Shown here one piece after another: positions 1 to 9,180 of a stretch of 64,000 nt of DNA. The translations under genes were made by a program, and so were the position numbers. How positions within the stretch are numbered: the stretch's first letter is position 1; each line of letters opens with the position of its first letter. The notes below the pieces were generated by a model. The model was not told where the DNA came from, ran no database searches, and was given only the letters and a program-made list of their open reading frames with translations. Source of the stretch: Candidatus Delongbacteria bacterium (lineage in GTDB: Bacteria; CAIWAD01); NCBI GenBank assembly GCA_041675285.1, contig JBAYTZ010000003.1, positions 248,001 through 312,000 on the forward strand. The letters run 5' to 3'.

Positions 1-2501
1 AGGTTCTTGCACACCACCAGGCCGTGCCAGCCCGTGGCCGTGGGCGTGAAGGTGCCGGCCTCGTCGCCGCCGTCGCCCGCCGCGTTCAGGGTCCACAGCG
101 CACCGGAGCGGGAGAAACTGGTGGCGCTGGGGCCGAAGACGAACAGGGCCACGTCGGCGTCGCCCGCCGTGATGTCCAGGACGAAGCGCACGGGGTTCAG
201 GTTGAGAAGGTTGAGCTCGAACACGTCGAGGATCTCGCCGGCAGCGAGGGCATTGGCGGAGAGCAGCGCCTGGACGGCGGGAGGATTGCCCACGCCCGTG
301 GAGGCTTCGCGTTCCACCGTGTAGTCCTCCGCGCTGTCGGCGTAGTTCACCACGCCCACGAAGTTGGCCGTGGTGCCGCCGTTGCGGTTGTGGCCCACGA
401 AGTCCGTGGTGGACACGCCGGCCGAGGAAGCCACCGTGGCCGTCCAGCCGGAGGTGGGGGTGGGATCCGTGTTGTAGAGGCGGATGTCGTAATCTCCGGT
501 GCCGGACGGCATCACGCCGGTCACGTCCCACCAGCCCGGCGCCCCGCCGTTTCCGTAGCCGTCCAGGGCGTTGAAGGAGTAGCCTTCCGGGCTCTTGAGC
601 GGCCCCCGGCTGAAGGTCTGCGGCGTATTGGAGGCCAGCGCCGTGGGCTCCCAGCGGTAGCCGATGACCGTCGTGTTGTTGCTCTCCACGCTCTCGTCCA
701 CCAGAGAGGTGGCGTCCAGCGTGTTGCGCAGGTAGTGCAAGCCGCCGCGGACCGTGGTCTGGTGGTCGCTGATGTTGCTGGTCGTCCAGGGGTTCAACGT
801 GCCGTTCACGCCGTAAGCCACCATGACGTCGTCCCGGTAGAGGTAGGCGCGGGCGGGGGTCGCGGCGCCGTACCGGCCGGCATTGATCCAGGCCCAGTCG
901 AGGTAGGTGGTGGCCGGCGCCGGCGGCAGGGCGGCCGGCAAGGTGTTGGTGCCGCTCACATCGGAAGGCACGATGATGTCCGCCCAGCCCGGATTGTAGG
1001 GTTGCAGATCCGGGGCCAGGATGCCCTTCAGGTTGGGCAGGACATTGATCTCCTTCCAGGTGTCCGTGGGACCCTGGGGCGTGCCGTTGGTGGTCAGGCG
1101 GCTGCGCAGGTCCCAGGGGCTCAGGTAGGCGCCATGCTGGTAGCGGTGGATGAGCGCCAGGCTGATGGCCGCGCCCGTGACGATGGGACTGGCGCTGGAG
1201 GTGCCGCTGAAGCCCGCCGTGTAGTCCTGGTCGCCGCCGGTCTGGTTGAAGAGATCGCCGTAGCCCGCGGCGTAGACGCCGTCGCCCCAGCCCTGGGCGC
1301 TGATGCGCGTGCCGTGGTTGGTCCAGCACTCGGGGTTGTGCACGCTGCCCGAGGTGCCGGCGCCCACGACGATCGCCCCGCTGTCGCGCACGCCCAGATC
1401 GAAGGCGCCGCCGTAGCCGGCCCAGTCCAGGTCCATGCTGCCGTTACCCGCCGCCTCGATGCAGGTGCGACCGTTGGTCGAGTTGGCCAGGATGGCGTTG
1501 AACTCCGCCGTCCAATACTCAATGGCGATGTAGGTGAACTGGCCGCAGTTGCACACGCAGGTCCAGCCGGGATTGGGGCCGCCGGCGTGCATCTCGATCA
1601 AGTAGGTCTCGCCGGTCATCAGTTGGCTGCCGATGGCGATGAGCGCGTCCGCCGTGCTGGCGTGACCCGACACCACGCGGGCCGTAAGGTGCGTCAAGGG
1701 GACCAGGCCGGTGACGCCCTTGCTGTCTTCGCAGGCGCCCACGATGGAGACCACCGCCGTGCCGTGGTTGTAGAAGTCCGGATTCGTGCTGTCCGGGCCG
1801 CTGTTGATGGTCAGGGAGCTGTAATCCTCATGGGTCTCCGTCCAGCCCCACTCCAGATCCTGGAACCAGTAGCTGGGCAGACCCCTGCCGTTGACAGGGT
1901 CATAGGTCCAGGCATAGTTGATGTCCACGCCTGTGGGGGCCGCCTCGCGGTAGTCCTGGCTGGCGGTCCAGTTGGGCGTGGTCGGGGTGGGATCCGTCCC
2001 GCACACGGCCGGGGAGGGAATGGCCTCGTAGTAGGCCGTCTGGACGACGGACTGCTTGAGCAGCTCCATCAGCAGGCCCTTGGCGTCGCGGTTGCCGCCC
2101 TTCAGCGTGAACAGGTAGAAGTTGTTGAGGTCAGCCACGTCGATGCCGGAGAGGCGCTCGCCGCGCTCCACGTAGGCGTCCAGCTCCTCCACAGACATGC
2201 TCTGGAAGACGCGGGAGAGCTCGATCTCGGGATGTGTCTTGAGGAAGCTCTCCACGCCGGCCATGCTCCGGCCTTCCAGCGAGACCAGCCGCCCGCCCTG
2301 CAGGCGCACGCGCGTGTCCTCGCTGAACTGGACGATGAGCTTGTCGGTGCGGTAGAGGTCCGGGTCGATCAGGTCCACGAACTGGTCGCGGGGCAGCTCG
2401 CCCATTTGTCGCAGGGAGAGATTGCGCAGGGCGTGGGCCGTGGGGGCCAGCAGGCCTGTGAGACACAGGCCCGTCAGGGAAAGGGTCAGGAGCTTGTTCA
2501 T
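1..2501 (-). CDS. Cassette 1 protein C: exported S8 (subtilisin-like) protease, partial
   Basis: The first ~833 codons are present; the C-terminus lies beyond the window edge. ATG at 2501 overlaps the stop of the gene before it (ATGA). The protein has a signal peptide ending near NAHA/TAHA-L, an N-terminal propeptide-like region of about 135 residues, then a subtilase domain with the same catalytic motifs as cassette 2: Asp in SYWFQDLE, His in NHGTAV, oxyanion Asn in AAGNGSMD and Ser in SGTSSASP. A CVCNC cysteine cluster sits between the His and Asn motifs. CARDB-like and PPC-like beta modules follow. It is the closest paralog of the cassette 2 protease. Family and export are clear; substrate and final location are unknown. 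Confidence 0.88.
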   Translation of the reverse strand, partial: MNKLLTLSLTGLCLTGLLAPTAHALRNLSLRQMGELPRDQFVDLIDPDLYRTDKLIVQFSEDTRVRLQGGRLVSLEGRSMAGVESFLKTHPEIELSRVFQSMSVEELDAYVERGERLSGIDVADLNNFYLFTLKGGNRDAKGLLMELLKQSVVQTAYYEAIPSPAVCGTDPTPTTPNWTASQDYREAAPTGVDINYAWTYDPVNGRGLPSYWFQDLEWGWTETHEDYSSLTINSGPDSTNPDFYNHGTAVVSIVGACEDSKGVTGLVPLTHLTARVVSGHASTADALIAIGSQLMTGETYLIEMHAGGPNPGWTCVCNCGQFTYIAIEYWTAEFNAILANSTNGRTCIEAAGNGSMDLDWAGYGGAFDLGVRDSGAIVVGAGTSGSVHNPECWTNHGTRISAQGWGDGVYAAGYGDLFNQTGGDQDYTAGFSGTSSASPIVTGAAISLALIHRYQHGAYLSPWDLRSRLTTNGTPQGPTDTWKEINVLPNLKGILAPDLQPYNPGWADIIVPSDVSGTNTLPAALPPAPATTYLDWAWINAGRYGAATPARAYLYRDDVMVAYGVNGTLNPWTTSNISDHQTTVRGGLHYLRNTLDATSLVDESVESNNTTVIGYRWEPTALASNTPQTFSRGPLKSPEGYSFNALDGYGNGGAPGWWDVTGVMPSGTGDYDIRLYNTDPTPTSGWTATVASSAGVSTTDFVGHNRNGGTTANFVGVVNYADSAEDYTVEREASTGVGNPPAVQALLSANALAAGEILDVFELNLLNLNPVRFVLDITAGDADVALFVFGPSATSFSRSGALWTLNAAGDGGDEAGTFTPTATGWHGLVVCKN

Positions 2502-3007
2502 CGGGCGCCTCCTTCCGTGCCGTCCAGGGCGCGGCCGGTGGCCGGATCACGGGGCACGAAGGTGGTGGGCGCGGGTGCGGGCCTGGGCGTCAGGTTGCCC
2601 AGGGCCTCGTCCAGGCGGGCGGCGTAGGCCGCGTCACCCCGGCTCAGTGCGTCCTGGCGCAGGAACTCCAACTCTTCGCGGGAGTGGCGGAGCTTCAGGT
2701 CGCGCAGCCGATCCTCCAGCGCCTCGCGGGCTTGGTTGTCGGCAGCGCCAAGCGAGGCGGCCAGGGACTGGAACTCCGCCAGCTGGCGGGCCCGCAGCTC
2801 GGCCAGGGGACCGGTCGGGGCCGGGGCCAGCCCGTACTCAGCCGCGCTCCCGGGCAGAGCGACGACGGCGCCCCCCGTGGCGGGCTGGGACGTCCTCAGG
2901 ATCTCGTAAGTCTCCGTGTCCACGCGGCGCTCCGTGGTCTCACTTTCCGCGGCGAAGGCCGCGCCGGTCAGGGCCAGCGCCAGAACGATTGTGAGTCGCT
3001 TGTTCAT
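2498..3007 (-). CDS. Cassette 1 protein B: small exported helical protein
   Basis: This is a 169-residue protein starting at ATG 3007, which overlaps the stop of gene A (ATGA). The N-terminal 20 residues (MNKRLTIVLALALTGAAFA) are a clear signal peptide. The mature part begins with ERRVDTETYEIL, followed by a charged helical stretch (about residues 65-140) with REELEFLRQDALSRG and RLDEAL, and ends with TTFVPRDPATGRALDG. The same blocks occur in the B proteins of cassettes 2 and 3, so they define a family. I recognise no known family. Its fixed place just before the protease gene suggests a role in folding, export or control of that protease (inference). Confidence 0.8.
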   Translation of the reverse strand: MNKRLTIVLALALTGAAFAAESETTERRVDTETYEILRTSQPATGGAVVALPGSAAEYGLAPAPTGPLAELRARQLAEFQSLAASLGAADNQAREALEDRLRDLKLRHSREELEFLRQDALSRGDAAYAARLDEALGNLTPRPAPAPTTFVPRDPATGRALDGTEGGAR

Positions 3008-3453
3008 CGGGTCGCCTCCGGGCTCGGGGCCACCGGCTGGGGCAGGCGCTCGGTGACGATCTCGGGCTGGGCGGAGGCGGGCTGCAGCCGCTTGGCCAGG
3101 GCCTCCTCCGTGCGGGCCAACAGGTCCGTCTGGCCGCTGGCCGCGTACCAGTCGCGCTTCAGCTCCAGTTCGCGCAGGTCGAAGCGCGCCAGGGCCGCGT
3201 TGAACTCGCGCCGCAGGGCCTGGCTCTCGCCGGCCTGCCAGTCGAAGGCCTGGACAAAGGCCTGGCGCTCGGCGTGGAGGGTGGTGATGGCCTGCCGATG
3301 GGGCGCGGCCAGCGACGTTGCCTCCAGCGCCACGACGGGCGTGTCGGAGGAAGGGGCTGGGACGAGCTGCGCGTCCACGGTCGCGCGGGTCGCGGCGTGC
3401 GCGACCCCCGTGGACAGAACCAGCAGGCCCGCCAGCCAAGTGGCGTGCTTCAT
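3004..3453 (-). CDS. Cassette 1 protein A: small exported helical protein
   Basis: This is a 149-residue protein. ATG 3453 is preceded by AGGAGAG, so this start is chosen over the longer open frame. It has a signal peptide (MKHATWLAGLLVLSTGVAHA). The mature part is mostly helical and charged: HRQAITTLHAERQAFVQAFDW, then FDLRELELKRDWYAASGQTD and LLARTEEALAKRL. The RELEL-RDWY-GQ-LLAR pattern repeats in A2 and A3. The size and helical content recall periplasmic chaperone-like proteins such as the Spy/CpxP group, but I see no diagnostic motif. First gene of the cassette 1 operon. Confidence 0.8.
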   Translation of the reverse strand: MKHATWLAGLLVLSTGVAHAATRATVDAQLVPAPSSDTPVVALEATSLAAPHRQAITTLHAERQAFVQAFDWQAGESQALRREFNAALARFDLRELELKRDWYAASGQTDLLARTEEALAKRLQPASAQPEIVTERLPQPVAPSPEATR

Positions 3454-3667
3454 GATCTCTCCTGTGGTTGGCCCCACGACCAGGTGGCGTGCGGCAATGG
3501 GCGTTCTGGTGTTGTGCTGTGTTGTCCGGCGGAGGGACCGGGTCCCGGCTCCAAGCGTGCCTGCCAGGCAGACGGGCGAACCTACGCGAAGCTGGCCTAA
3601 TATCAAAACATAAACTTAGTTCGCTTTAGGGGCGCATAAATATGAATACCAAACCCGAACTATGAGA
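3454..3667 (-). promoter_or_regulatory. Upstream region of cassette 1
   Basis: About 210 bp lie between A1 and the hairpin after C2. The part at 3598-3662 is clearly AT-rich against a GC-rich background and is the likely promoter zone for cassette 1 on the minus strand; I cannot assign -35/-10 boxes with confidence. A GCTGTGTTG word near 3515-3525 recurs upstream of A2 near 8835, so the two duplicated units seem to share part of their leader. Confidence 0.4.
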
Positions 3668-3699
3668 AAGCGGCCCGTGTCGGGTGACACGGGCCGCTT
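3668..3699 (-). terminator. Hairpin terminator after cassette 2
   Basis: A perfect 14-bp stem (AAGCGGCCCGTGTC with its complement) closes a 4-nt loop, 24 bp downstream of the protease stop at 3724. On the minus strand it is followed by TTTCTC, a short pyrimidine tract. It probably ends transcription of cassette 2. Confidence 0.65.
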
Positions 3700-3723
3700 G
3701 GCGGTCAGAAATGCGAGTGGCGA

Positions 3724-6700
3724 CTAGCGGTCAGTCCCCACGGCCGGCTGGCTGATGCCGGACGGCAGACCGAGAATACGCGAGGTGGGAGTCTCCACCG
3801 GGCCGCCCAGCGGTCCCTGGAAGGGCCGGGAGCTGGCCAGCAACATGCCGTTCTCGTCCACGGCCGTCACCATGAAGTAGAAGTCGGGGTCGCCGCCGAT
3901 CCAGATGCCCCAGGGGCCGGTCTGGCTGGTGTACTCGACGGCGAACTGCATCCAGCCCGCGTAGGGGCTCGACGAGTAGTAGCAGTTGTAGTGGTCCACG
4001 GCCAGCGGATAGAAGTTCGTGTCGTACACGACGTCGCTCCAATCCAGCGCGAACCCGAGGACGTCATCCGTGCCGTCCGTGTCCGTCATGATGATGGACA
4101 GATCGAGGATCGGCTGCGGCGCCCAGCTGCCCACCACGATGCCGTAGGGAGCATCGGGACCCAGGTCGGTGGAACGCGTGCGGTAGACCGCCACGCCGTG
4201 CCAACCCGTGGCGCTGGCCGTGAAGGTGCCGCTCTCGGAGCCCGTGGGGCCGTTGACGTTGAACAGGCCTTCGGCGCTGCTCAGGGGCGCGTAGTTGTCC
4301 CCGGCCGTGAAGATCGCCACGCCCAGGTCAACGCTGGAATTGTTGAAGAGCTGGATCGGATAGCTCTGGCCGCCCTGCAGGTAGACGTCATAGGTGTGCA
4401 GGATCTGCCCACCGCCCGCGCCGGAAGTCAGGGTGTTGTGGAACATCGTGCCCTGCTGCAGGTCGCCCTGCCACTGGCTCTGCTGCACCGTGTAGGGCGC
4501 CGCGGGGATCACGTAGGGATAGGCCAGGTTGTTGGTCACGCCCACGTTGTGCGTGCTGCCGTAACCCAGCACGTTGCCGTTGGCCAGGGTGAAGCTGATC
4601 TCGCCGGGGGCCGTGTAGTTGGACTCCACGGGATAGAGGAGCGCCGTGTTGGAGTTGTTGTCCGCGTTGTCGTAGGCGTGGACATTCAGCTGCTCCGCGG
4701 GGTCCGTGGGCATGGCCGCCACGCCGCTCCAGTACACGGCCGTGAGCACGTAGCCGTCCTGGTTGAAGCCGGGCAGGGACCAGTAGGCGGGGTTGTTGAA
4801 GTTGGCCCAGTTGGGAGCCGCCGAGCGCGACTCGGGAGTCAGGCCGGCCAGCGCGTGGGGGGCCCAGGCGTACTGCGCATACGTGACGTTGTTGGACTCG
4901 CCGCCGGGCAGCTCCTCGGCCACCTCGTAGTACGCGTCCTCGATGGAGCCCACTTCGTGGCGTCCGCCCTTCACCGTGCCAATGGGCCACTCGGAGAGGT
5001 AACCGGCGAAGCCGGGCCACAGGCTGCCGTAGGGACCGGCGGTGGCGGCGACGATGCCGTCCACGGTCATGTTGTTGTCGGGGCCGGCCGGCGTGTCGCC
5101 GCTGCCTACGTTCGCCACGCCGGCGTCCAGCACCGAGCTGCCTTCATTCAACACAGTGGGCAACACACCGACGGGGCCCACGCCGCTGTTGCGGGCCACC
5201 ACGGGTCCGGTCCAGCCGGCCGGGGTGTAGGAGGTCAGGTCACCCGCGGGCGGACCCCAGTAGAAGTCGTAGTAGGCTTCCTCATTCAGCTGCGTGACCA
5301 GGTTCTTGCAGATCACGATACCGTGCCAGCCCGTTGCCGGAGGCGTGAAGAGGCCCACTTCATCGCCGCCGTTGCCGGCTGCGTTGAGCGTCCACAGGGC
5401 GGAGCCGCGCCCGAAGTAGGTGGAGGAAGGACCGAACACGAAGACGGCCACGTCGGCGTTGCCGTAGGTGAGGTCCAGTGCGAAGCGGATGGGCTCCAGA
5501 TCGTCCACGTACATCTCGAAGACGTCGAGGATCTCCCCGCTAAGAAGCTGGTTGGTGGAGATCAGCGTGGGAACGGCCGGCGGCGAACCGATGCCCGTGG
5601 AGGCTTCGTGCTCAACGGTGTAGTTCTCGCCGGTGTCGGAGTAGTTGATTATGCCGTAGAAGTCCGCGTCGCCCACCGCGTTGTTGTTGGAACCGACGAA
5701 GTCCACGGTGCTCACGCCCGCGGAGCCGGCCAAGGCGCCGGTCCAGCCCGTGGTGGGCGTGGGGTCGGTGTTGAACAGCTGGATGTCATAGTCGGCGCCC
5801 ACGGAGGGCATCACGCCGGTGATGTCCCACCAGCCGCCCCAGCCACCGTTGCCATAGCCGTCCAGGGCCGCGTAGCTGTAGCCCTGCGGATTGCGTTTCG
5901 GGCCGCGGCTGTAGGTCTGGGGCACATCGGAGGCCAGCACCATCGGATCCCAGCGATAGGCGATGGTGCTGTTGTTGTTGGTCTCGATGCTCTCATCCAC
6001 CACGCCGGATTGGTCGTTGTACAAGCGCAGGTAGTGCAAGCCGCCGCGGACGGCCATCCCGAAGTCGCCCGTGGTGTAGTACCAGAACTTGGGGTGGCTG
6101 CCGATACCATTGACGGCCACCACGGCGTCGTCCTGGAGCAGGTAGTTCTCATAAGCGCCGATGGTGGCGTAGTGGCTCCAGTTCACCCAGGCCCAGTCGA
6201 AGTAGGTGGTGGCGGGGGCCGGCGGCAGGTTGGCCGGCAAGACCGTGGTGCCACCCACGTCGGAAGGCACGATGACGGCGTCCCAACCGGGATTGTAAGC
6301 GGTCAGGTCCGGGGCCAGGATGCCCTTCATGTTGGGCAGGGCGTTGATTTCCTTCCAGGTGTCGGTGGGACCCTGGGGCGTGCCGTTGATGGTCAGCCGG
6401 CTGCGCACATCCCACGGGCTCATGTAGCTGCCGTTCTGATAGCGATGGATCAACGCCAGCGAGATGGCCGCGCCGGTCACGATGGGGCTGGCGCTGGAGG
6501 TCCCACTGAACGAGGCCGTGTAATCCTGGTCAATGCCGGCCGGATTGAAGACGTCGCCATAGCCGGCGGCGTAGACGCCGTCACCCCAGCCCTGGGCACT
6601 GACGCGGCTGCCGTGGTTGGTCCAGCACTCGGGGTTGTGCACGCTGCCCGAGGTGCCGGCACCCACCACGATGGCGCCGCTGTCGCGCACGCCCAGATCG

Positions 6701-7800
6701 AAGGCGCCGCCGTAGCCGGCCCAGTCGAGGTCCATGCTGCCGTTGCCGGCGGCCTCGATGCAGGTCTTGCCGTTGGTGGAGTTGGCCAGGATGGCGTTGA
6801 AGTTGGCCACCCAGTACTCCATCGCGATGTAGGTGAACTGGCTGCAATTGCACACGCAGGCCCAACCGGGGTTGGGGCCGCCGGCGTGCATCTCGATCAG
6901 GTAGGTCTCGCCCGTGAGGAGCTGGCTGCCGATGGCGATCAGCGCGTCCGCCGTGGTGGCGTGGTTGCTCACCACGCGGGCCGTGAGGCGCGTGTTGGGC
7001 ACCAGGCCGCTGACGCCCTTGCCGTCGTCGCAGGCGCCCACGATGGACATCACCGCCGTGCCGTGGTTGTAGAAGTCCGGCGTGGCGCTGTCCGGTCCGT
7101 TGGTGATCAGAACGTTGCCGAAGTCCTCGTGGGTCTCCGTCCAGCCCCACTCCAGATCCTGGAACCAATAGGAGCCCAGACCCTTGCCGTAGGTGGGGTC
7201 AAAGGCCCAGGCGTAATCGATGTCCACGCCCGTGGGCGCGGCCTCGCGGTAGTCCTGGCTGGGCACGTAGTTGGGCGTGGCCGGCGCCGGATCGCTGCCG
7301 CAGATCGCCGGGGTGGCGATGGGCTCGTAGTAGGCGGTCTGGACGAGGGGCTGCTTGAGCAGCTCCGTCAGCAGGCCCTTGGCGTCGCGGTTGCCGCCCT
7401 TCAACGTGAACAGGTAGAAGTTGTTCAGGTCGGCCACGTCGATGCCGGAGAGGCGCTCGCCGCGCTCCACGTAGGCATCCAGCTCATCCACGCTCATGCT
7501 TTCGAAGACGCGGGAGACGACGATGTCCGGGTGCGCCTTCAGGAAGGCCTCCACACCGCCGAGGTTCCGACCCTCCAGCGAGACCAGTCGCTCGCCCTGC
7601 AGGCGCACGCGCGTGTCTTCGCTGAATTGCACCACCAGCTTGTCCAGGTAGACCATGTCGGGGTCGATCAGTTCGACGAACTGGTCGCGGGGCAGTTCAC
7701 CCATCTGCCGCAGGGAGAGATTGCGCAGCGCGTGGGCGTTGCCGGCCAGCAGGCCGATGGTCGCGGCGGCCAGCAGGCCGCTGAGAAGAAGCTTCCTCAT
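3724..7800 (-). CDS. Cassette 2 protein C: exported multi-domain S8 protease
   Basis: Complete 1358-residue protein; ATG 7800 overlaps the B2 stop. Signal peptide at 1-24, propeptide-like region at about 26-165, subtilase domain at about 190-480. The catalytic set is intact: Asp215 (QDLE, replacing the usual DTG), His246 (NHGTAV), Asn353 (AAGNG), Ser435 (SGTSSASP). Cys315, Cys317 and Cys319 form a CVCNC cluster in the catalytic domain. After it come a CARDB-like module (about 535-612, ending DESIETNN), a PPC-like module (about 760-850, with TGWHG), a second CARDB-like module (about 880-985), a second PPC-like module (about 1110-1215) and an Fn3-like end. I see no LPXTG, PEP-CTERM or obvious type IX signal at the C-terminus. 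Secreted or surface protease; substrate unknown. Confidence 0.9.
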   Translation of the reverse strand: MRKLLLSGLLAAATIGLLAGNAHALRNLSLRQMGELPRDQFVELIDPDMVYLDKLVVQFSEDTRVRLQGERLVSLEGRNLGGVEAFLKAHPDIVVSRVFESMSVDELDAYVERGERLSGIDVADLNNFYLFTLKGGNRDAKGLLTELLKQPLVQTAYYEPIATPAICGSDPAPATPNYVPSQDYREAAPTGVDIDYAWAFDPTYGKGLGSYWFQDLEWGWTETHEDFGNVLITNGPDSATPDFYNHGTAVMSIVGACDDGKGVSGLVPNTRLTARVVSNHATTADALIAIGSQLLTGETYLIEMHAGGPNPGWACVCNCSQFTYIAMEYWVANFNAILANSTNGKTCIEAAGNGSMDLDWAGYGGAFDLGVRDSGAIVVGAGTSGSVHNPECWTNHGSRVSAQGWGDGVYAAGYGDVFNPAGIDQDYTASFSGTSSASPIVTGAAISLALIHRYQNGSYMSPWDVRSRLTINGTPQGPTDTWKEINALPNMKGILAPDLTAYNPGWDAVIVPSDVGGTTVLPANLPPAPATTYFDWAWVNWSHYATIGAYENYLLQDDAVVAVNGIGSHPKFWYYTTGDFGMAVRGGLHYLRLYNDQSGVVDESIETNNNSTIAYRWDPMVLASDVPQTYSRGPKRNPQGYSYAALDGYGNGGWGGWWDITGVMPSVGADYDIQLFNTDPTPTTGWTGALAGSAGVSTVDFVGSNNNAVGDADFYGIINYSDTGENYTVEHEASTGIGSPPAVPTLISTNQLLSGEILDVFEMYVDDLEPIRFALDLTYGNADVAVFVFGPSSTYFGRGSALWTLNAAGNGGDEVGLFTPPATGWHGIVICKNLVTQLNEEAYYDFYWGPPAGDLTSYTPAGWTGPVVARNSGVGPVGVLPTVLNEGSSVLDAGVANVGSGDTPAGPDNNMTVDGIVAATAGPYGSLWPGFAGYLSEWPIGTVKGGRHEVGSIEDAYYEVAEELPGGESNNVTYAQYAWAPHALAGLTPESRSAAPNWANFNNPAYWSLPGFNQDGYVLTAVYWSGVAAMPTDPAEQLNVHAYDNADNNSNTALLYPVESNYTAPGEISFTLANGNVLGYGSTHNVGVTNNLAYPYVIPAAPYTVQQSQWQGDLQQGTMFHNTLTSGAGGGQILHTYDVYLQGGQSYPIQLFNNSSVDLGVAIFTAGDNYAPLSSAEGLFNVNGPTGSESGTFTASATGWHGVAVYRTRSTDLGPDAPYGIVVGSWAPQPILDLSIIMTDTDGTDDVLGFALDWSDVVYDTNFYPLAVDHYNCYYSSSPYAGWMQFAVEYTSQTGPWGIWIGGDPDFYFMVTAVDENGMLLASSRPFQGPLGGPVETPTSRILGLPSGISQPAVGTDR

Positions 7801-8306
7801 TTCGCACCCCCCGTCCGGCCGTCCAGCGCGACGCCCGTGACCGTGTCACGGGGCACGAAGCTCGTGGCCACCGGGGCGGTCTTGGGCTGCAGGTCCAGCA
7901 GGGCCGCGTCCAGGCGGTCCACCGCGGAGGTGTTGCCCTTCAGCACGGCCTCCGAGCGCAGCCACTCCAGCTCCTCGCGAGCCTGGCGGGCCTTCAACTG
8001 GCTGGCCTGCAACTCCAGCGCGTCCCGCTCCGCGTTGTCGCGGGCGCCGGCGAGCGTCTGCAGCAGGGCCGCGTACTCGCTCTGGTGGCGGCTGCGCAGC
8101 TCGGCCAGGGGGCCGTCGGCCTGCGCCTGCTGGGCACGCCCGGCGACGGCCTGGGCATCCACCGATCCGCCCGATGCGGGCTGGGTGGGCGCCAGCATCT
8201 GATAGGTCTCGGTGTCCACGCGACGCTCGGGGGATTCGTCCCCGGCGGCCAGGACGGTGCCCGACCACGAGGCCAGCACCAGGCTCAATAGGATCAACTT
8301 GCTCAT
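7797..8306 (-). CDS. Cassette 2 protein B: small exported helical protein
   Basis: 169 residues, the same length as B1. ATG 8306 overlaps the A2 stop and the stop overlaps the C2 start. Signal peptide MSKLILLSLVLASWSGTVLA, then ERRVDTETYQML, a charged helical core with REELEWLRSEAVLKG and RLDAALLDL, and the C-terminal block TSFVPRDTVTGVALDGRTGG. Clear paralog of B1. The C-terminal VPRD-TG-ALDG block is better conserved than the middle and may be the contact or recognition part (inference). Confidence 0.8.
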   Translation of the reverse strand: MSKLILLSLVLASWSGTVLAAGDESPERRVDTETYQMLAPTQPASGGSVDAQAVAGRAQQAQADGPLAELRSRHQSEYAALLQTLAGARDNAERDALELQASQLKARQAREELEWLRSEAVLKGNTSAVDRLDAALLDLQPKTAPVATSFVPRDTVTGVALDGRTGGAK

Positions 8307-8770
8307 TTCGACTCCTCCGGGGTCAGGGGCTGCACGGCGGTCCGGCGCTCGCCGCCGATCTCGGGCAGCGCGCGGGCGGGCTGCAGGCGCTTCTCCAGGC
8401 TGGACTGGGTGCGGGCGAGCAGGTCGGTCTGGCCCGTGGCCTGGTACCAGTCGCGGCGCAGCTCCAGCTCGCGGATCTCGAAGCGCTCCATGGCGGCCTG
8501 GAAGGCTCCGCGCAGGGACTCGCGCTCGCCCGCGCTCCAGTCAAAGGACTGGACGAAAGCCTGGCGCTCCTGCTGCAGGGCCGTGATGGCCTGACGGTGG
8601 GGGGCATCCGCCGGCCGTTCGGCGACGGCGGCGACCACGGGTGTGGCCTTTGCGTCCAAGACGCGGGTTCCGGGGGCGGTGGGGTCCAACGTGGCCGCGC
8701 TCTCAGCCGCCCAGGCGGCTCCGCTGACGGCCAGGACCACAACGCCCACCATCCAAGGTGCGTGCTTCAT
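8303..8770 (-). CDS. Cassette 2 protein A: small exported helical protein
   Basis: 155 residues; ATG 8770 is preceded by CAGGAGACCCC, a good ribosome site, and chosen over the longer frame. Signal peptide MKHAPWMVGVVVLAVSGAAWA. The mature protein matches A1 in HRQAITALQQERQAFVQSFDW, FEIRELELRRDWYQATGQTD and LLARTQSSLEKRLQPARALPEI. First gene of cassette 2. Function not known; see A1. Confidence 0.8.
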   Translation of the reverse strand: MKHAPWMVGVVVLAVSGAAWAAESAATLDPTAPGTRVLDAKATPVVAAVAERPADAPHRQAITALQQERQAFVQSFDWSAGERESLRGAFQAAMERFEIRELELRRDWYQATGQTDLLARTQSSLEKRLQPARALPEIGGERRTAVQPLTPEESK

Positions 8771-9080
8771 GGGGTCTCCTGAAGTTGACCGCAGGCGCCA
8801 CGCGGGGCCCACGGCAGGTTGCTGTGTGATTCAATTGCTGTGTTGGGTCGGCTGGGGGACCGACGCTTCCGGACCATTCCATCCCCACGGATGTAGGACG
8901 GGAACGGTCGAAGAAGTGGGGCACAACCTACGGGGCCGCAAGCAGGGATCAAACAGGAAAACGCCGAAACACGCCCGTTTGAACTTGTTTTTCTGTTGCC
9001 AGGCGGGCCGGATCCCCGGCGTGATCGGTCGTGATACAACGGTCCGCTGTCGGACCATTGCGTCGCGCTATGAATGGCGA
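8771..9080 (-). promoter_or_regulatory. Upstream region of cassette 2
   Basis: About 310 bp with no convincing gene. Near 8825-8850 a CAACACAGCAATTG stretch (minus strand) resembles the equivalent spot upstream of A1. A less GC-rich patch at 8950-9000 is another promoter candidate. The small open frames here lack codon bias and do not look real. Confidence 0.35.
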
Positions 9081-9110
9081 AGCGCCGGCCCGCATGCACG
9101 GACCGGCGCT
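9081..9110 (-). terminator. Hairpin after cassette 3
   Basis: AGCGCCGG and CCGGCGCT arms extend by a wobble and three more pairs to a 12-bp stem with a TGCATG loop, 70 bp downstream of the C3 stop. There is no clear T tract, so it may stabilise the mRNA end or act with Rho instead of as a classical terminator. Confidence 0.45.
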
Positions 9111-9180
9111 CTTCAGGACGCCGCCCCCCGGCAAGGCGCCCTGCGCATCATGGCTCGCTTCCTCGCAGTCGGCCGCAGGA

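Noticed and set aside
3724..4042. Type IX or other sorting signal at the protease C-termini
   Set aside because: The last ~60 residues of copies 2, 3 and 4 show no conserved sorting domain, LPXTG or PEP-CTERM pattern.
3991..8202. 1403-codon plus-strand open frame opposite cassette 2, with similar ones opposite cassettes 1, 3 and 4
   Set aside because: Antisense of the proteases; composition is Val/Gly/Ala/His/Arg-rich low complexity without any domain, as expected for the antisense frame of GC-rich DNA.
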